This document shows, piece after piece, positions 14,101-28,652 of a stretch of DNA of 64,000 bases; positions within the stretch are counted from its first letter, which is position 1; every line of letters begins with the position of its first letter. The stretch is from assembly GCF_035083965.1 (NCBI RefSeq), contig NC_089722.1, positions 25,855,081 to 25,919,080 of the forward strand, read 5' to 3'. Origin of the DNA: Branchiostoma lanceolatum (Eukaryota > Chordata > Leptocardii > Amphioxiformes > Branchiostomatidae). Both the position numbers and the translations under genes were made by a program. The notes below the pieces were generated by a model. That model was not told where the DNA came from. It worked only from the letters and a program-made list of their open reading frames with translations, and ran no database searches.

Positions 14101-17100
14101 TGGGTATTCATATGCAATGAAACACCTTAGACTGTCAACGTTTACGACATATTTGCCCATTTTTGGCATGTTGACCACCGTCGGAGGGCAATGAAATTTC
14201 TTGTTTTTTATTTCGAAATCAGGCGAAAATTAATGAGGGCGCTGATGTCATCCATAAAAATTACTTGCTCTGGCCTAATCATATATATGGTAGATTTTGT
14301 CTCTAGTCGTGCTGACACCATAATATTTCAACTTGAAACTACCGTCCGCCGCACACACAATGACGGTGCTGTCGGACAGGGGTACACATTAATTCGGGAG
14401 AGAAGACTCGTCTTGAATATCTTACCGCTAATCACATTTTGTACAGCAGCTACTCGTTCCATCCTTGGCTTGAGGAGAGTGCTATGGATATAGACGTGTC
14501 CAAGTAAAAAAAAATACACGAAAAAACGGCCGCACCGCACACATCAGGCCTTTGCTAACATCCCGTTTGTTGAGTCGGTAGAACGTCACTCAAAGTCGAT
14601 CCCTACCGTCATGGCAACGTGTACATTATTCATGGCAAGTTAGCTGGATGCCGTAGCAATGGTTATACTACTATGTCCATGTGTTCCTTGTTGTGTTAGG
14701 AGCAAACTTTGAGGAAAATATCGTCTTCAGTCCACTATCACAAGCAACATTTAGACAAAAAAGTGTTCCTCACAAACCTTTTGTCGTCTGCTTGACGACA
14801 TGATTCTGGGTAACAATATGGCGGCGGGAAAATACACGTGCCGTAGGTTGTAGCAACAAAGAGGAGTTTTGATGATTGATCACACTTAGAATCCAGTTGC
14901 AGGTTAGCAAAAGAGATTGTAATAAGTTGTATTGTAAATAATTGTGTTTAGCAGGCAGGAGATGTGACATTTGTCTTATAAACCAGCGAACAACCGTGCA
15001 GTGTGAGTCTCCCACGAAGCCCCCAGACTCTGTCGATAAGGGACGGAGAGTTTTTGACGTCGCCAACTTCTATTGCATGGTTATCGAAGCTTTTCAGGCA
15101 GTATTCTGAATGCGTTAGTCTGTCAAGTTTGCATTTCTAGCGGTATTACTGATGTTGCATCTAGCACATATACCTAAATACCCCGTTTTCGAAAAATCCC
15201 GAATTTAAGTACCCCGCGAATTTATGTTACCCAACGTTACACCGAAAGGTGTGGGAAGGATTTTAACTTGTATCTAACTACAGAAGTACAAGCATTACTT
15301 ATGTTTAATACGTATGTTGTATTCAGTATGTTTTGAAACCGTTGTTCTTGTTGTTGTTTTAGCTGTGGCGTGCCAAGTGAGTGAGTGGGGAAGTTGGAGC
15401 GGCTGTTCCGTGAGTTGTGGGGAAGGGGTGAGCGAGAGAAGGCGGTATGTCCTGACCTCCCCCCGGGGTGGGGGCCCAGAGTGCCCACCCCTAGTGCAGA
15501 AGAGAGCCTGCTACAACTACGGCTACTGGTGCTCGGCAGCCACGAAAGGTAAAACACTCGAACACTTTCTTATTAATATATTGCGCTCTTAAAACTTTAT
15601 GATGAATATCGTCCAAATTTTGTTGGGTAATGGATATTTGTGAAATAACCGATATAACGTTGGGTAACCTAAATTCGTGGGGTACTTAAATTCGGGATTT
15701 TTCGAAAACGGGGTATTTAGGGATATGTGCTAGATGCAACATCAGTAATACTGCTAGAAATGCAAACTTGACAGACTAACGTATTCAGAACACTGTCTGA
15801 AAAGCTTCGATAAGCATGCATTAGAAGGCGACGAGGACAAAAACTTAGTCTCCAAGCAGACCTACGGGTTGGCAAAGACCGTATCCAACAGGCAGAAGGA
15901 GTTTTCATAGCCAACCCAAGTCTCATAGATTGTACTATAAGCTCCTTCTTCCAGTTGGATACGGTCTTTGCAATCTATTGGGTCTGGTTGGAGACTAACA
16001 AAAACTCTCCGTCCCTTATTGGAACAGTCTGAGGGCTTCGTGGGAGAATGGCGGAGAATCACACTACATCGTTGTCGGCTGGTTTATAAGACAAATGTCA
16101 CATCCGCTTCCTGCTAAACACAATCATTTACAAGACAACTTATTTTCTTGAAATTGCTGACCTGCAATTGGACTCTAAGTGTGATCAATCATCAAAACCC
16201 CTCTTTGTTGCTACAACCTACGGCACGTGTATTTTCCCGCCGCCATATCATTACCCAGAATCCTGTTGTCAAGCAGACGACAAAGGTTTGTGAGGAACAC
16301 TTTTTTGTCTAAATGTTGCGTGTGATTGTGGACTGAGGACGATATTTTCCTCAAAGTTTGCTCCTAACACAACAAGGAACACATGGACATAGTAGTATTA
16401 TCAATGCTACGGCATCCGGCTAACTTGCCATGAATAATGTACACGTTGCCATGACGGTGGATGTCGACTTTGACGTTCTTTAGCTACCGACTCAACACAC
16501 GGGTTGTTCCCGTAGGCCTGATGTGTGCGGTACGGCCGTTTTTTCGTGTATTTTTTTTACTTGGACACGTCCATATCCATAGCACTCTCCTCAAGCCAAG
16601 GATGGAACGAATAGCTGCTGTATAAAATGTGATTAGCGGTAAGATATTCAAGACGAATCTTCTCTCCCGAATTAATGTGCCCCCCTGTCCGGCAGCACTG
16701 TAATTGTGCGTGCGGCGCACGGTAGTTTCAAGTTGAAATATTATGGTGTCAGCACGACTAGAGACAAAATCTACCATATATATGATTAGTGCAAAGATAG
16801 TACATGATACTGACAGAATAATAGAAAAAAAGAATGGTTTATTGTTCTGCTAGATTGATTTCAGTCAACCATTATCGGAAAAATCCCGAATTTAGGTTAC
16901 CCAACGTTACAACTTTTGCAAACATTGAGATTATCCATTTTCATTTCAAACAGTTCCCGGGAAAGTTTAACAGTTCCCGGGAAAGTTTTGAATTAGTGGT
17001 AAGGCAAAATTATCTCATATCTGTATATCTCTACCGTGGTGTAGTGATATGGCTTGTATAGTTGATAAAATAAAGGTGCGCCCACTTGCGTCCTTCTGCA

Positions 17101-18233
17101 GATTGCAACTATCACAACTGAACAGTTTGATCCAACATTTAGCGGTGTTTCTTGCCCCTGCCTTGTTGTGTAGAGGTCGCGCACATCCTGCCAGCGTCCT
17201 TCGGTCATCTTCGGCTGAGCGACGAACCGAAGGGAGCCATGGGCCTCATCATGGATAACAGAAAATCGCACATGTGAGTCAGTCCAACCACTGTATGGTT
17301 AGCACTTAATTTAACTCTATAGATGACCCTCATTCATGTTTTGACTAGTGCTGGTCCACTTATCTTCTCCAGGATAACCGAGGACTTGATTGCTCAGAAC
17401 ACGTCACTTTCCGAAAGTGTGACGTGAGCAACGGGTCAAAGATGTTTGCTTGGTAGTTGGTAGCGGCCTTCGTCCCAGTTCATTTTGACTGATGATCCAG
17501 ACATCGATTTTGAAAGCAAAAAAGCGTTGTTACTCTCTTTGCGTTCAGTCACTGCTATTTTTATGATCTGATTCAGAATTTTCAAAAGATAGTCAGTTTC
17601 AGTTTCACTTTATTTGTTTTACCAGAAATACAGGTCGCCTGGTGGCGTTTTTCAAAGATTTCTGGGGGGTAAAACCCCTTACATATAAATACGAAGCAGC
17701 ATTTGATAATATCAAATAATGACAGATAATACAGCAATAAAGGTTAACTTGAAAATATAAGTCTTCAACAAAGAGGAGAAATCATAATTAGATGATAACC
17801 GAAGTAACGATAACTCAAGAGACTAGAAATATTGAATCAAAACATAATGGAGAGTCAAAACAATGAAACAAACTTAAATGTAACGGAATTTACAAGTCAA
17901 ACGCATGCAAATAAATTTTCTTGTCATCTTTATTCTCAAAGGTATTGTGTGAACTTCCGAGTCACCTCCACCTCGGCTGCCTGCCGTCTCCGCTCGAACT
18001 ACCTGGCGGGCTGGACGCGGACCCTCCGGGCCGGCGCTAACGTGTGCGTGGAGTGTCAGCCGCACGCCATGGACAAGAAGATGCACTGTCGCGGGGACGG
18101 TGCCAGCGGGCCCAACACGGGCAGGTGGACGGCGGTGGACGCCTCCGGGTGCCGAGGGACCTGGAAGAAGCACTCCCAGCGCGAAAACTGCTACTGCAGC
18201 GGTTACCGTGGATACGGCTTCATCTTTGTCTGA
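5125..18233 (+). CDS. SBSPON: Somatomedin-B and thrombospondin type-1 domain protein
   Basis: Four coding exons: 5125-5356, 15363-15548, 17174-17273 and 17942-18233, with intron phases 1, 1 and 2, giving 269 residues (vertebrate SBSPON is about 264). Residues 1-25 form a signal peptide. Residues 26-76 are a somatomedin-B domain with ten cysteines, including the CFCDENC and DCCSDYENAC signatures. Exon 2 is a TSP1 repeat with the WGSWSGC motif of C-mannosylated TSRs and SVSCGEG. Exon 3 (VAHILPASF) links to a C-terminal domain with VCVECQPHAM and GCRGTWKK, matching vertebrate VCVDCQPPAM and RCQGTWKK. A secreted extracellular-matrix protein, known in vertebrates as RPE-spondin. ATG 5125 is chosen because it begins the signal peptide; the upstream in-frame TTG is not needed. 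Intron 1 is about 10 kb and full of transposons. Confidence 0.93.
6440..6640. repeat. Polypyrimidine tract
   Basis: About 200 bp made mostly of C and T on the plus strand (TTCTCTC and CTTTCTT style runs), inside SBSPON intron 1. Probably a degenerate simple repeat. Confidence 0.6.
9039..9288. mobile_element. Non-autonomous TIR element
   Basis: The left end TAGCCTCCTTGCCAGGCTTC pairs with the right end GAAGCCTGCTGATGAGGCTA. The internal 200 bp is non-coding. The termini belong to the same loose family as the elements at 1477 and 2626. No flanking duplication is readable, so this is an older copy. Confidence 0.6.
13345..14278. mobile_element. Harbinger-like non-autonomous element nested in copy L
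   Basis: Element 13348-14275 has terminal inverted repeats GGCCACAGCAAGTAA and the complement of GGCCAGAGCAAGTAA, with similarity continuing inward (TTTATGGATGACATC). It is flanked by TAA at 13345-13347 and 14276-14278. The uninterrupted site is preserved in copy R, where the sequence runs straight through with one TAA. A TAA duplication is typical of PIF/Harbinger. Its interior is mostly a minisatellite, with no transposase. Confidence 0.8.
13652..14140. repeat. Minisatellite, about 131-142 bp unit
   Basis: Four tandem units begin GCAGAAAA(C/G)AGCTTGT at 13652, 13794, 13928 and 14059; the last is partial. Units three and four are nearly identical and unit one is the most diverged, with a poly-C run near 13747. 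The array makes up much of the nested Harbinger-like element. Confidence 0.8.
15655..16910. mobile_element. Transposon copy R, right arm of a large inverted pair
   Basis: Begins TAACGTTGGGTAACCTAAAT and ends GGTTACCCAACGTTA, in inverse orientation to copy L. It lacks the Harbinger-like insertion of copy L but carries its own small insertion at 15846-15997. The interior is non-coding. Together L and R flank the SBSPON TSP1 exon, with about 123 bp between copy L and the exon and about 106 bp between the exon and copy R. Confidence 0.75.
15837..16006. mobile_element. Short TIR element nested in copy R, 9-bp duplication
   Basis: Element 15846-15997 starts TAGTCTCCAAGCAG and ends CTGGTTGGAGACTA, flanked by ACAAAAACT on both sides (15837-15845 and 15998-16006). 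The empty site is visible in copy L, reversed. An internal inverted repeat (GCAAAGACCGTATCCAAC and its near complement) makes it hairpin-like. Same terminal family as the element at 2649. Confidence 0.8.
17590..17760 (-). mobile_element. 3' end of a non-LTR retrotransposon (fragment)
   Basis: Read on the minus strand the segment ends AATAAAGTGAAACTGAAAC, a short repeated tail of the sort found at the 3' ends of CR1/L2-type LINEs. The part further in includes GGGGTTTTACCCCCC. No protein-coding remnant is recognisable. It lies in the last SBSPON intron. Confidence 0.4.
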
Positions 18234-19344
18234 TAGGCCGTGTGACGTCATAGATGTTTGAAAATTAGAAAACTACACATCGATGTCAAGGAAGATCAAT
18301 CGTGTAACGTGTTATCGATTTGTATGAAAATATATAACGTTATCTCGGTTCATTGTCGATAAGCTGACAACGTATACATAATTGCAGTTTTTCATACAGG
18401 TTCCTGGTGCATGGTTGAAAGGAAATGTTGACTATCATACAGAAGAATATTCTGTTAGTGTAGGTTTAGACTTGTGCGTTGACAACTCATATCGAGTGTG
18501 GAACTATTCAGTGATGAAACCTGGATACTGTTACATAGTCTGGGCGGCTGTATACGGATAAGTTCTTGTCCACATTCTATGCTTTATCGCACATTGTTTT
18601 TCAACAAATATCTCAAAGATTTTCATTAGATTCGGATATCCTCTTAGACTATAGGATTCCTGAACAGCTCTTATGTAAAATGTTTGTTATTAAAAAACAC
18701 AATTATGCAGAAACTATGGTTCATAGTTCATATTACCACTGAAAGAAGAAAACAGTACAAAATAATCATGTTTTCTTTGAAAAGTCATTTTATTACAGTT
18801 CAAGACATCTAAGTATCATATATATACTTCTTCACAAACAATGTGACTTAGTGCATACAAATGTAAGACAAACACTCTATGTACACTTGTCTAGTGGTAA
18901 AACAATTCGTTTGTATGCCATAGAATTTCTTCTGTCATTTGTAAAATAAACTCTTGTCTGTAAAATCTACATGTATCTTTTCTCTGGGTCCCAGTAATCA
19001 TAACTGAAGAATTCATGAATAAGTTCCCCAAAAATGGAATGGTACAAGTAGCAAACACTGTAAAATTCTGTAGAATTTTTTGGCAATACCTCTGGGGTGG
19101 AGGCATTTTTTTTCTTTTCAACTCAGGTGCTCCTATTCCAGTGACTTGAAAACTTACGGTTTACAAATCATGAAATCTGTGCGACACAACACAAGATTGA
19201 CTCTTGCACTCTGTTACGATTGATTGGACAACAACTCATGAAGGTTCAGAGCCATGTAGACATTGCATTGCCTATACTCAGATCTGTGAATAAGAACATT
19301 CCCCCCTCTCCACTTGTCTACCACGTCAGCCATGTTGGACAGGA
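18234..19344. other. Converging 3' UTRs of SBSPON and DRC2
   Basis: SBSPON stops at 18233 and an ATTAAA signal lies at 18689-18694. On the minus strand DRC2 stops at 19345 and an AATAAA signal reads at 18795-18790. The two genes are therefore tail to tail, with about 100 bp between their likely cleavage sites. No other gene is seen. Confidence 0.5.
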
Positions 19345-22300
19345 CTAAACCATGTCACGTTTCAGCAGACCCCCCATGGTGTTATGTTTAACGACATGTG
19401 CTGCCTCGACAACCGTCTGTCCCGGCCGTCTCACCCGTGGGTCCACAACTGGTACAGATAATCTGAAAAGAAGTACAATTGTTTACTACAAACAATCCAA
19501 AACCAGACTAGAACCCTGGAACAAAACAAAGCCTATTTGAAAAAAAATCCCAGGTTTTCAACACATTTGTATGGCACAATGATGTTGCATTTGTACTTTG
19601 TGAATATCGCTAGGTATAAAGCTACATTTGAGTCTATGTTGCTACTAAGTAAAGAAATGACCAAATGAATATCTATGATTGGTCTGATCTTACAATAATG
19701 ATAAGAAAACCTCAAGCTCAGCCAATAAGATTTTTTTGTGTCACAGTTTGGAAGGACTACTAAAGAATACTCACTTGACATTGGTCCGGTGGTTGACCAC
19801 AAATAGCGGGTTGACCTGCGATAAGATCTCGTCGTTGACAGAGATTCCGTCCAGGTATTGTTTCAGCAGCGTACGGAGCTGGTTGTTCTCCGTCATGAGC
19901 CCTGCCCTCTCCTTCTCCAGAGCCAGCTTGTCCAGGAGAACCTTGTTGTGTCTCTTCCAGAAGTTCTCTAGTGACACGTACTCATGCATCACCTGTTGAG
20001 TAAAATATCACTTGTTATTGAAAAATTGTGACAATACCTCTGTCTTGATCATATTTCAGCTATCTTTTAACTTTGCAAATACAGATTCAGGATCAAAAGT
20101 ATCAATTAAAGCACATATTTTGGATGGACTCCTACTCTTCTCAATAAGTGTGACGGGTTCTTTAACATGCTTGAGGTGTGACTCTCCTCAAGCACGGGGT
20201 CTCCAGCTTTACGTCCCATCCAAAATGATCTCCCAAACTGAAGCTAGGTTCTCATTCTTAGAGTCGAGTGAGGAAATTGGTGTCAACTGTTAAGTGCCTT
20301 TCCCAAGGGCAAAGCATTGGGACCTTCTAGTTCTAGGGCTTTGAATCCAGAAACGTTTAGATTCTGAGTTAACAACCCTCACCACCATGCCACCATGAAA
20401 AACGTGTGTTTACCTCAGCTAATGGTTCAGACGGTGGTTCGCCCACTGCAGCCTCCACGTCCTGTTGTTCTTCCTCGGTGAGAGAGGAGGCGTAGAATGG
20501 CAGAACCTTCTCCTCTTCTGTCTCCAGCTTTCTACACATCTCCGACAGCTTCAGGATACGTTCACCCTGGGGTGGGGAGGAGGGCAGAGAGAGTTAGAAC
20601 CAGTTACAGAATTTGTTCACCAATAGTCACGATACTGGGACTGGTGAGGTAAGGTGAGTCATGATAGCCACTACAATAAAACCCAGAAAAGAAATTGGTG
20701 AGGCCTTGAACTTCTACCTGCTGCCTAACCCCATAACCAATTTAGGGCTAACCCTTTGTAATAGTCTTCAGCTAGTTGGGTAGCCCTGGCTGTACTTTTT
20801 TACAGCCAAAAATCAAATTAAATTAACTAATAGAAATTTGGTGCAAAACGACTTTCACTGGGAGAAGGTTAAAGATATTGTTTCTAATGAAATCTAGACC
20901 TTACCTTGTCGTGAACCCTCTGTAGTTCCTTGATGGCTGAGTTACTCTGCAGTGTGAGCTTGGTCAGTCTCGATCTCTCCCGGTCCCGCATGGAGTTCAT
21001 ACGGTCCTTCAGCGCATGGAAGTGCTGCAGGATGACCTCACGCTCGTTCTTGATCTGGTGGTTCCGCTCGTCGCACTCGCGGGAGTTCTGCGCCATCTTG
21101 GCCTTCAGTTGGGCTATCTGGTCCTGAAAGTCATAGAAAGGTCATGACAACATTAATACAGGCAACCTGTTCCAGATTCTTACAAGTTGTTACAGAGCAC
21201 TTTTTAAAGTAAAGTACCGTCTAAAACAGACTATAAAGCAGACAATATGCCAGGAAAGCTGTTTTTGCTTCATCATAAACCACAAATGATATGGCCAAAG
21301 ACATTTTGAAAATTAAAATTTTAACCAATCCTAGCTTTATCGTCAGGGTTGTTTGTGGTATATCATACAGTAAAAAAACCCTAACAATTCTAACAATAGA
21401 AACAAGGGAAAACTTGTCAAATTTATTGACATATCTACATGTATGTGGGACAATAAGTCATACTGACAAAGACACAGCGTTTTACATACCGATATCCTCT
21501 GAAGTTTTCTCATTTGCATCTCAATCTCCTTTGCACTCTTCTCGTCCTTGGCCTTCAGGTTTTCGAAGGCCACCTTCCTCTCCTCTGTGGACTCGTTGTA
21601 GGACTTCAGGGCCTGCTGGAACTGTCTCCACAAGTCCTCAACAGCGCCCTCTAGCTGAATCCGCAGGGCATGCTTCTCCTCAAGATTCTAGAAGCCAAGA
21701 TGCAAACAATTTAATCACATGTGTTGCCGAAAATTTACTCAGTACAACTCTGACCTGGTCTCACTTTTGAGGGAAAGTTGTGCCTTCTAGTAATTTTGTA
21801 ATATTCAAGAAGTCCTCGAGAGCACATTTTATTGGTACTTTTTAAAGCTTTTTTGGCAAACAACATACTTCCTGAAAACCTTTGGATACATAATTAAATA
21901 TGTAATCATATTGCTGTTTCTTAAAGAATGGTTTCTTTGCAGACTTCAATTATAATGGACATTCACATTTTAAGCATATATAATTCCTTAACCCTGTCCA
22001 TACCTTGTTCTTGATTTCGTCTCTCATGCTCTGGAACTCTTGTCGTGCTTCAGCCTCGCGGTCCTGGAAGTTCTGCTCCATGGCGAACATCACATCCTGA
22101 AGGTCCGTCATCTCCTTCTTGTGTTGAGCCACAATCAAATCCCTACAAAAAATAGGAAGATCAAACACTTAATAAGAGGTTGACTTTTAACACACAAAAA
22201 AACCCCAACAACAATCAATTCCCTACAAACAAATACACACAACAAACATTGAATCAAAGGCTGACATTTCACACACATGCACACAAAAATCTTGATAAGG

Positions 22301-23883
22301 TCCTCCCATTCAAAAATTGCTGGGTACATACACATAGGATGAAGTTATGATAAGTTTAAGAGTGTTTGTTTTTTCTTACCTTTCTGAGTCAAACTCTTTC
22401 TTGAGGATTTCCAGCTCCGTATCATATTCAGACTGGAGTGTGGAGAGTCTCTGTCTCTGTAGGTCTGAAACAAAACATCACAGAAGTTAACTTTCAGCAA
22501 AGGTGTAATCAAAGAAATCTGTTTGTGCAGTGTTAAAAAAAAAGTTTTGTTCTTTGGTTCAAAACCATTGTCTGGGATACTGAAAAAAAGGTGTTTCAAG
22601 TTGTTGATTGATTTGCAACACCTGCTGCGAAAGTGACACATGTTTATCTGTTTCCAACACAAAGTCTCCAAATGTCAGCAGTTGGGCAGTGTAGGGAAAA
22701 AGTTCTAACTACAAATACTTTTTAGAACAGAACTTCTAAAGTATCAACTCCCTAGTAGTGGATGCATTGTTGTTGCAATTTCTGAAATGTTTTCTGAGCA
22801 ATCGTACACTAGACACTCAAGAAATGGCTCTGCCACTGAGCCGTTATCCAAAAGACTAGTAAGCAATTGCTAACAAATGCTATGAAAACAAACCAACTAA
22901 CAAACTAACACATACCTATGAGGGCATCCACATTTTCTAGATGACTCCTCAGTGCCATGGCGAACTGTTCCTCCGCCTCGGCGATGTCCTTGGCCAATGA
23001 CTGGATAACGCTATCCTTGCGGTCAACGACACGTTCGAAAGTCTGACTGAGAATTTCAATGTCCCTTCGCAGCTCCTTGGATTTGGACTCTCGCATGATG
23101 GCTCTCCATTGGTTGTTGATCTTATTCAGGTTGAACCTTGTGAACTTTTCTTCTTTTGTGAGTTTGTCCTGGAGCAGACAAAATAGTATGCTCAGTATGT
23201 GATAACCAATTGCACATGGAAATAAAAAGAAAACCTTGTTCATCTTGAAATCCTATGTATTTAGGAAATCAGAATCCCAGGATCTCACAACTCATTTTTT
23301 TCTACAATGTATTTCTATTTTCAACTATTTTTCCTCTTAAAAAGCCTCTGTTTTGATAAACTTGTCTCTACAAAGATTTACATTTCTAGATTACTAGTGC
23401 TAGATGTTTATACTACTTGCAAAACGTTTCAACTTTTATCAACATGGAGCTTTATTAGAGTTTGTTTTATTCAGATCTCCATTAGTGTTTATTTTTCATA
23501 AATTTCACACTATTCTTCCTGGAGTCCACCTACATTAAATACAATTAAATCAAATAGAGTTATTAGATTTAGAGTCTATGCATGTTTGTGTATGTTCCCC
23601 ACATCTACTATATATGTTTATGTATGTTCTCCGCATCTACTATGTTCTTATTTAAGTTTATGCGTATACCTTTAGCATGGCAGATACTGATTTAAACCTG
23701 ACACAAATTGCGGGTGTATACCTTAAGATACTGGGTCAACATGTCCTCCTTTTTCTTCTTCATCTCCTCCTCCGCCAGCGCCTGTTGTTCAAGGTACACG
23801 ATCCTCTCCTCTTCCGTCATCTTAGCCAACTTTCCCTTCTTTCCCTTCTTCCCAGACCCGGACTTCTTCTTCTTCTTCGGCAT
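19345..23883 (-). CDS. CCDC65: Dynein regulatory complex subunit 2 (CCDC65)
   Basis: Nine coding exons on the minus strand: 23883-23722, 23168-22916, 22464-22380, 22142-22004, 21687-21490, 21123-20905, 20566-20414, 19992-19775 and 19462-19345, with consistent phases, giving 514 residues (human 484). The N-terminus is a lysine-rich leader ([18 protein letters not shown]) followed by [19 protein letters not shown], typical of DRC2. The rest is mostly long coiled coil ([27 protein letters not shown]-type heptads), and the C-terminus has [20 protein letters not shown]2 pairs with DRC1 at the base of the nexin-dynein regulatory complex that links outer doublets and controls dynein activity in motile cilia and sperm flagella; human loss causes primary ciliary dyskinesia. 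It shares a short upstream region with ASPDH. All key regions look intact. Confidence 0.94.
20127..20395 (-). mobile_element. tRNA-derived SINE, intronic
   Basis: On the minus strand a tRNA-like head (TGGCATGGTGGTGAGGGT box A, CTGGATTCAAAGCC box B) is followed by a body containing TTGGGAAAGGCACTTAA, CTCACTCGACTC and GATGGGACGTAAAGC. The same body recurs at 56.9, 60.4 and 32.1 kb. Located in a DRC2 intron in the same orientation as the gene. Confidence 0.75.
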
Positions 23884-24579
23884 CTTGGCTGAGAAAAAAC
23901 AGAATAGAACTGTTGAGATGTATTTTTGGTCGTAACACACGTCGTAACAGCTGTCATCAGAAACGTACTGAAGTAGTAGTCAGCAAAATTATAAACGATC
24001 ACAAAAAATACAAAACAACATTAACAAAATTCGACACAAAAATGGCCAAATTTCCTAAAACAAAATGGAAGATAAATCCTCAACACTCACCTTAACTTCT
24101 CTGTTCAGTAATATATAGCAAAAGTGGCTCTAATATTGAGCAATTGCACTGTTTTTGCCGATATTTTGGCGATCAAATTCTCTCTGGACGGAAAGAACTG
24201 TTGTTATGATGATGTACCTTGGCAACGCAGGGCGCATGTGCAACAAAGGGTTACCCGAAGGACGAGCGTTGATTGGTCAAAGGTAAGCCATTCATCCCTA
24301 TCATTGGTCTATTTTACTATTTACGGGGTAACTTAGACTAGTTTATTCTTACAAAGGGGGATAACTATTTCTACTTTTACCCCTAAATGCCACAGAAAAT
24401 GTACATATTACTATGAATTATAACTTTAAAAATCAATACTAATAATTTCAATTATTTGATGGTACTTGTAGCATCCTAGTCCAGTCATAGATTAAGATGT
24501 CTTTACATATTTCACTGACATCCCCTAAAAACTAAAGGAATATTCTGTTTGCTTGGCGCGAAGGTCAAAGGTTGCCAGC
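23884..24579. promoter_or_regulatory. Bidirectional DRC2/ASPDH promoter region
   Basis: The two start codons diverge across 696 bp, which must hold both 5' UTRs and promoters. At 24214-24226, GTACCTTGGCAAC contains a perfect GGCAAC half-site of the RFX X-box used by ciliary genes, and GTTACC (24250-24255) nearby is the other half-site type. DRC2 is a motile-cilium gene, so RFX/FOXJ1 control would be expected. The X-box reading is a motif match only. Confidence 0.4.
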
Positions 24580-27701
<3,122 letters not shown>

Positions 27702-28574
27702 TGTTAAGAAGTCATTATGGACACTATCAATGTTGGTTGGATATCCACTTCTTGCACCACGGATATAGATATAAATATGATTTTGTTAGATATAGAGATA
27801 AGAACAAATAGTTTAAACAGCAGATCATGAGTATGCACAAAAGCTTAAGCTTTAAAAAATCTTGAATATGCTCATTTAGTACTTTTAAAGTTTTGTATTG
27901 TTACAACTAAGCATTAGACAAAAAACAGTCTTATGGTCCATATATGTCTCTTGAAGAGTTGTGTATTTGCAATGAAATATACAATCACAATGGAAGGATG
28001 AAGAGTATTCAGCTCCATGACTGTTTAGGTGCTTACATACAGTTAACAGGTCTAAAATATGATTTGCATGTTGTTACATTCAGATCACATATACATGTAG
28101 CCATTTCCTCTGTTGTTATTGTTGTGGTAAGTGTGAACTCTGTCCTTTAACCCTTGGAAAGAAGACTTGTTATGCTTGGTTCTGTTTACCCCTCTGGGTA
28201 GAAGTTAGACAATTATTCGCAGACAATTTAATGCTGAATCATGCATGCGTGATAGCCTGGATGTGTCACCAGCTTTTCAACCAGTTCAACAGGTGTCTGG
28301 GCTGTGTATGGGGGGTTTCAGAATGTTGACAGGGATCGTCAGACATACCTTAATAACATACTTTTATTTTGACATCTATAGTATATTTCTTCAAATGACA
28401 ACTTTTGGGGAATTTGAAAGTGTAACTCCCCAGACAATTTTTGGCTTATTCCCTATCGATACGCAAAACTCCATGCTACCCTCCCATTCGCTACAATGGT
28501 AAAGTCTTATGCATATTCATGATCAGACAACATATCCGTAGTATATAGTTCAGCAGACACAAATTCCCTGAACG
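27702..28574. other. ASPDH 3' flank, start of the micropeptide region
   Basis: Contains the ASPDH 3' UTR and spacer. A frame at 27944-28150 ends with a hydrophobic stretch (VAISSVVIVVVSVN), but no splice donor follows it and it has no paralogue, so it is not called. TTATGCATATTCATGA (28508-28523) just upstream of the first micropeptide ORF resembles an octamer-type POU site. Confidence 0.35.
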
Positions 28575-28652
28575 ATGACCAAGTTCGGTATTGGAATCCT
28601 CATTGCGCTTGCTGGTGGAGCCATTGGCCTTATTGTGTGGCTCGTAGCCTAG
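28575..28652 (+). CDS. Micropeptide mp1, single membrane segment, 25 aa
   Basis: First ORF of the array. After MTKF the peptide is one hydrophobic run rich in Gly and Ala (GIGILIALAGGAIG), with small residues spaced as in glycine-zipper helices, ending with a Trp near the membrane edge (VWLVA). An in-frame TGA lies two codons upstream, so the short start is firm. The stop is 11 nt before a good donor (G|GTAAGT at 28664), implying a spliced 3' UTR. MTKF is shared with mp2. No known family recognised; coding status rests on composition, architecture and position. Confidence 0.55.
   Translation: MTKFGIGILIALAGGAIGLIVWLVA

Larger units (their letters stand above)
13224..15239. mobile_element. 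Transposon copy L, left arm of a large inverted pair
   Basis: The ends are inverted repeats: TAACGTTGGGTAACATAAAT at 13224 and its complement ending GTTACCCAACGTTA at 15239. The non-coding body is matched, reversed, by copy R at 15655-16910 over most of its length. This copy carries a separate 928-bp insertion (13348-14275). No flanking duplication is obvious, so the superfamily is unassigned. Confidence 0.75.

Noticed and set aside
13652-14140. CRISPR-like array
   Set aside because: Units are 131-142 bp tandem repeats without unique spacers, inside a transposon; a minisatellite in a eukaryotic genome.
27944-28150. 68-codon frame ending in a hydrophobic stretch, considered as a micropeptide
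   Set aside because: No donor after the stop, no paralogue, and the hydrophobic run is short and Ser-rich.
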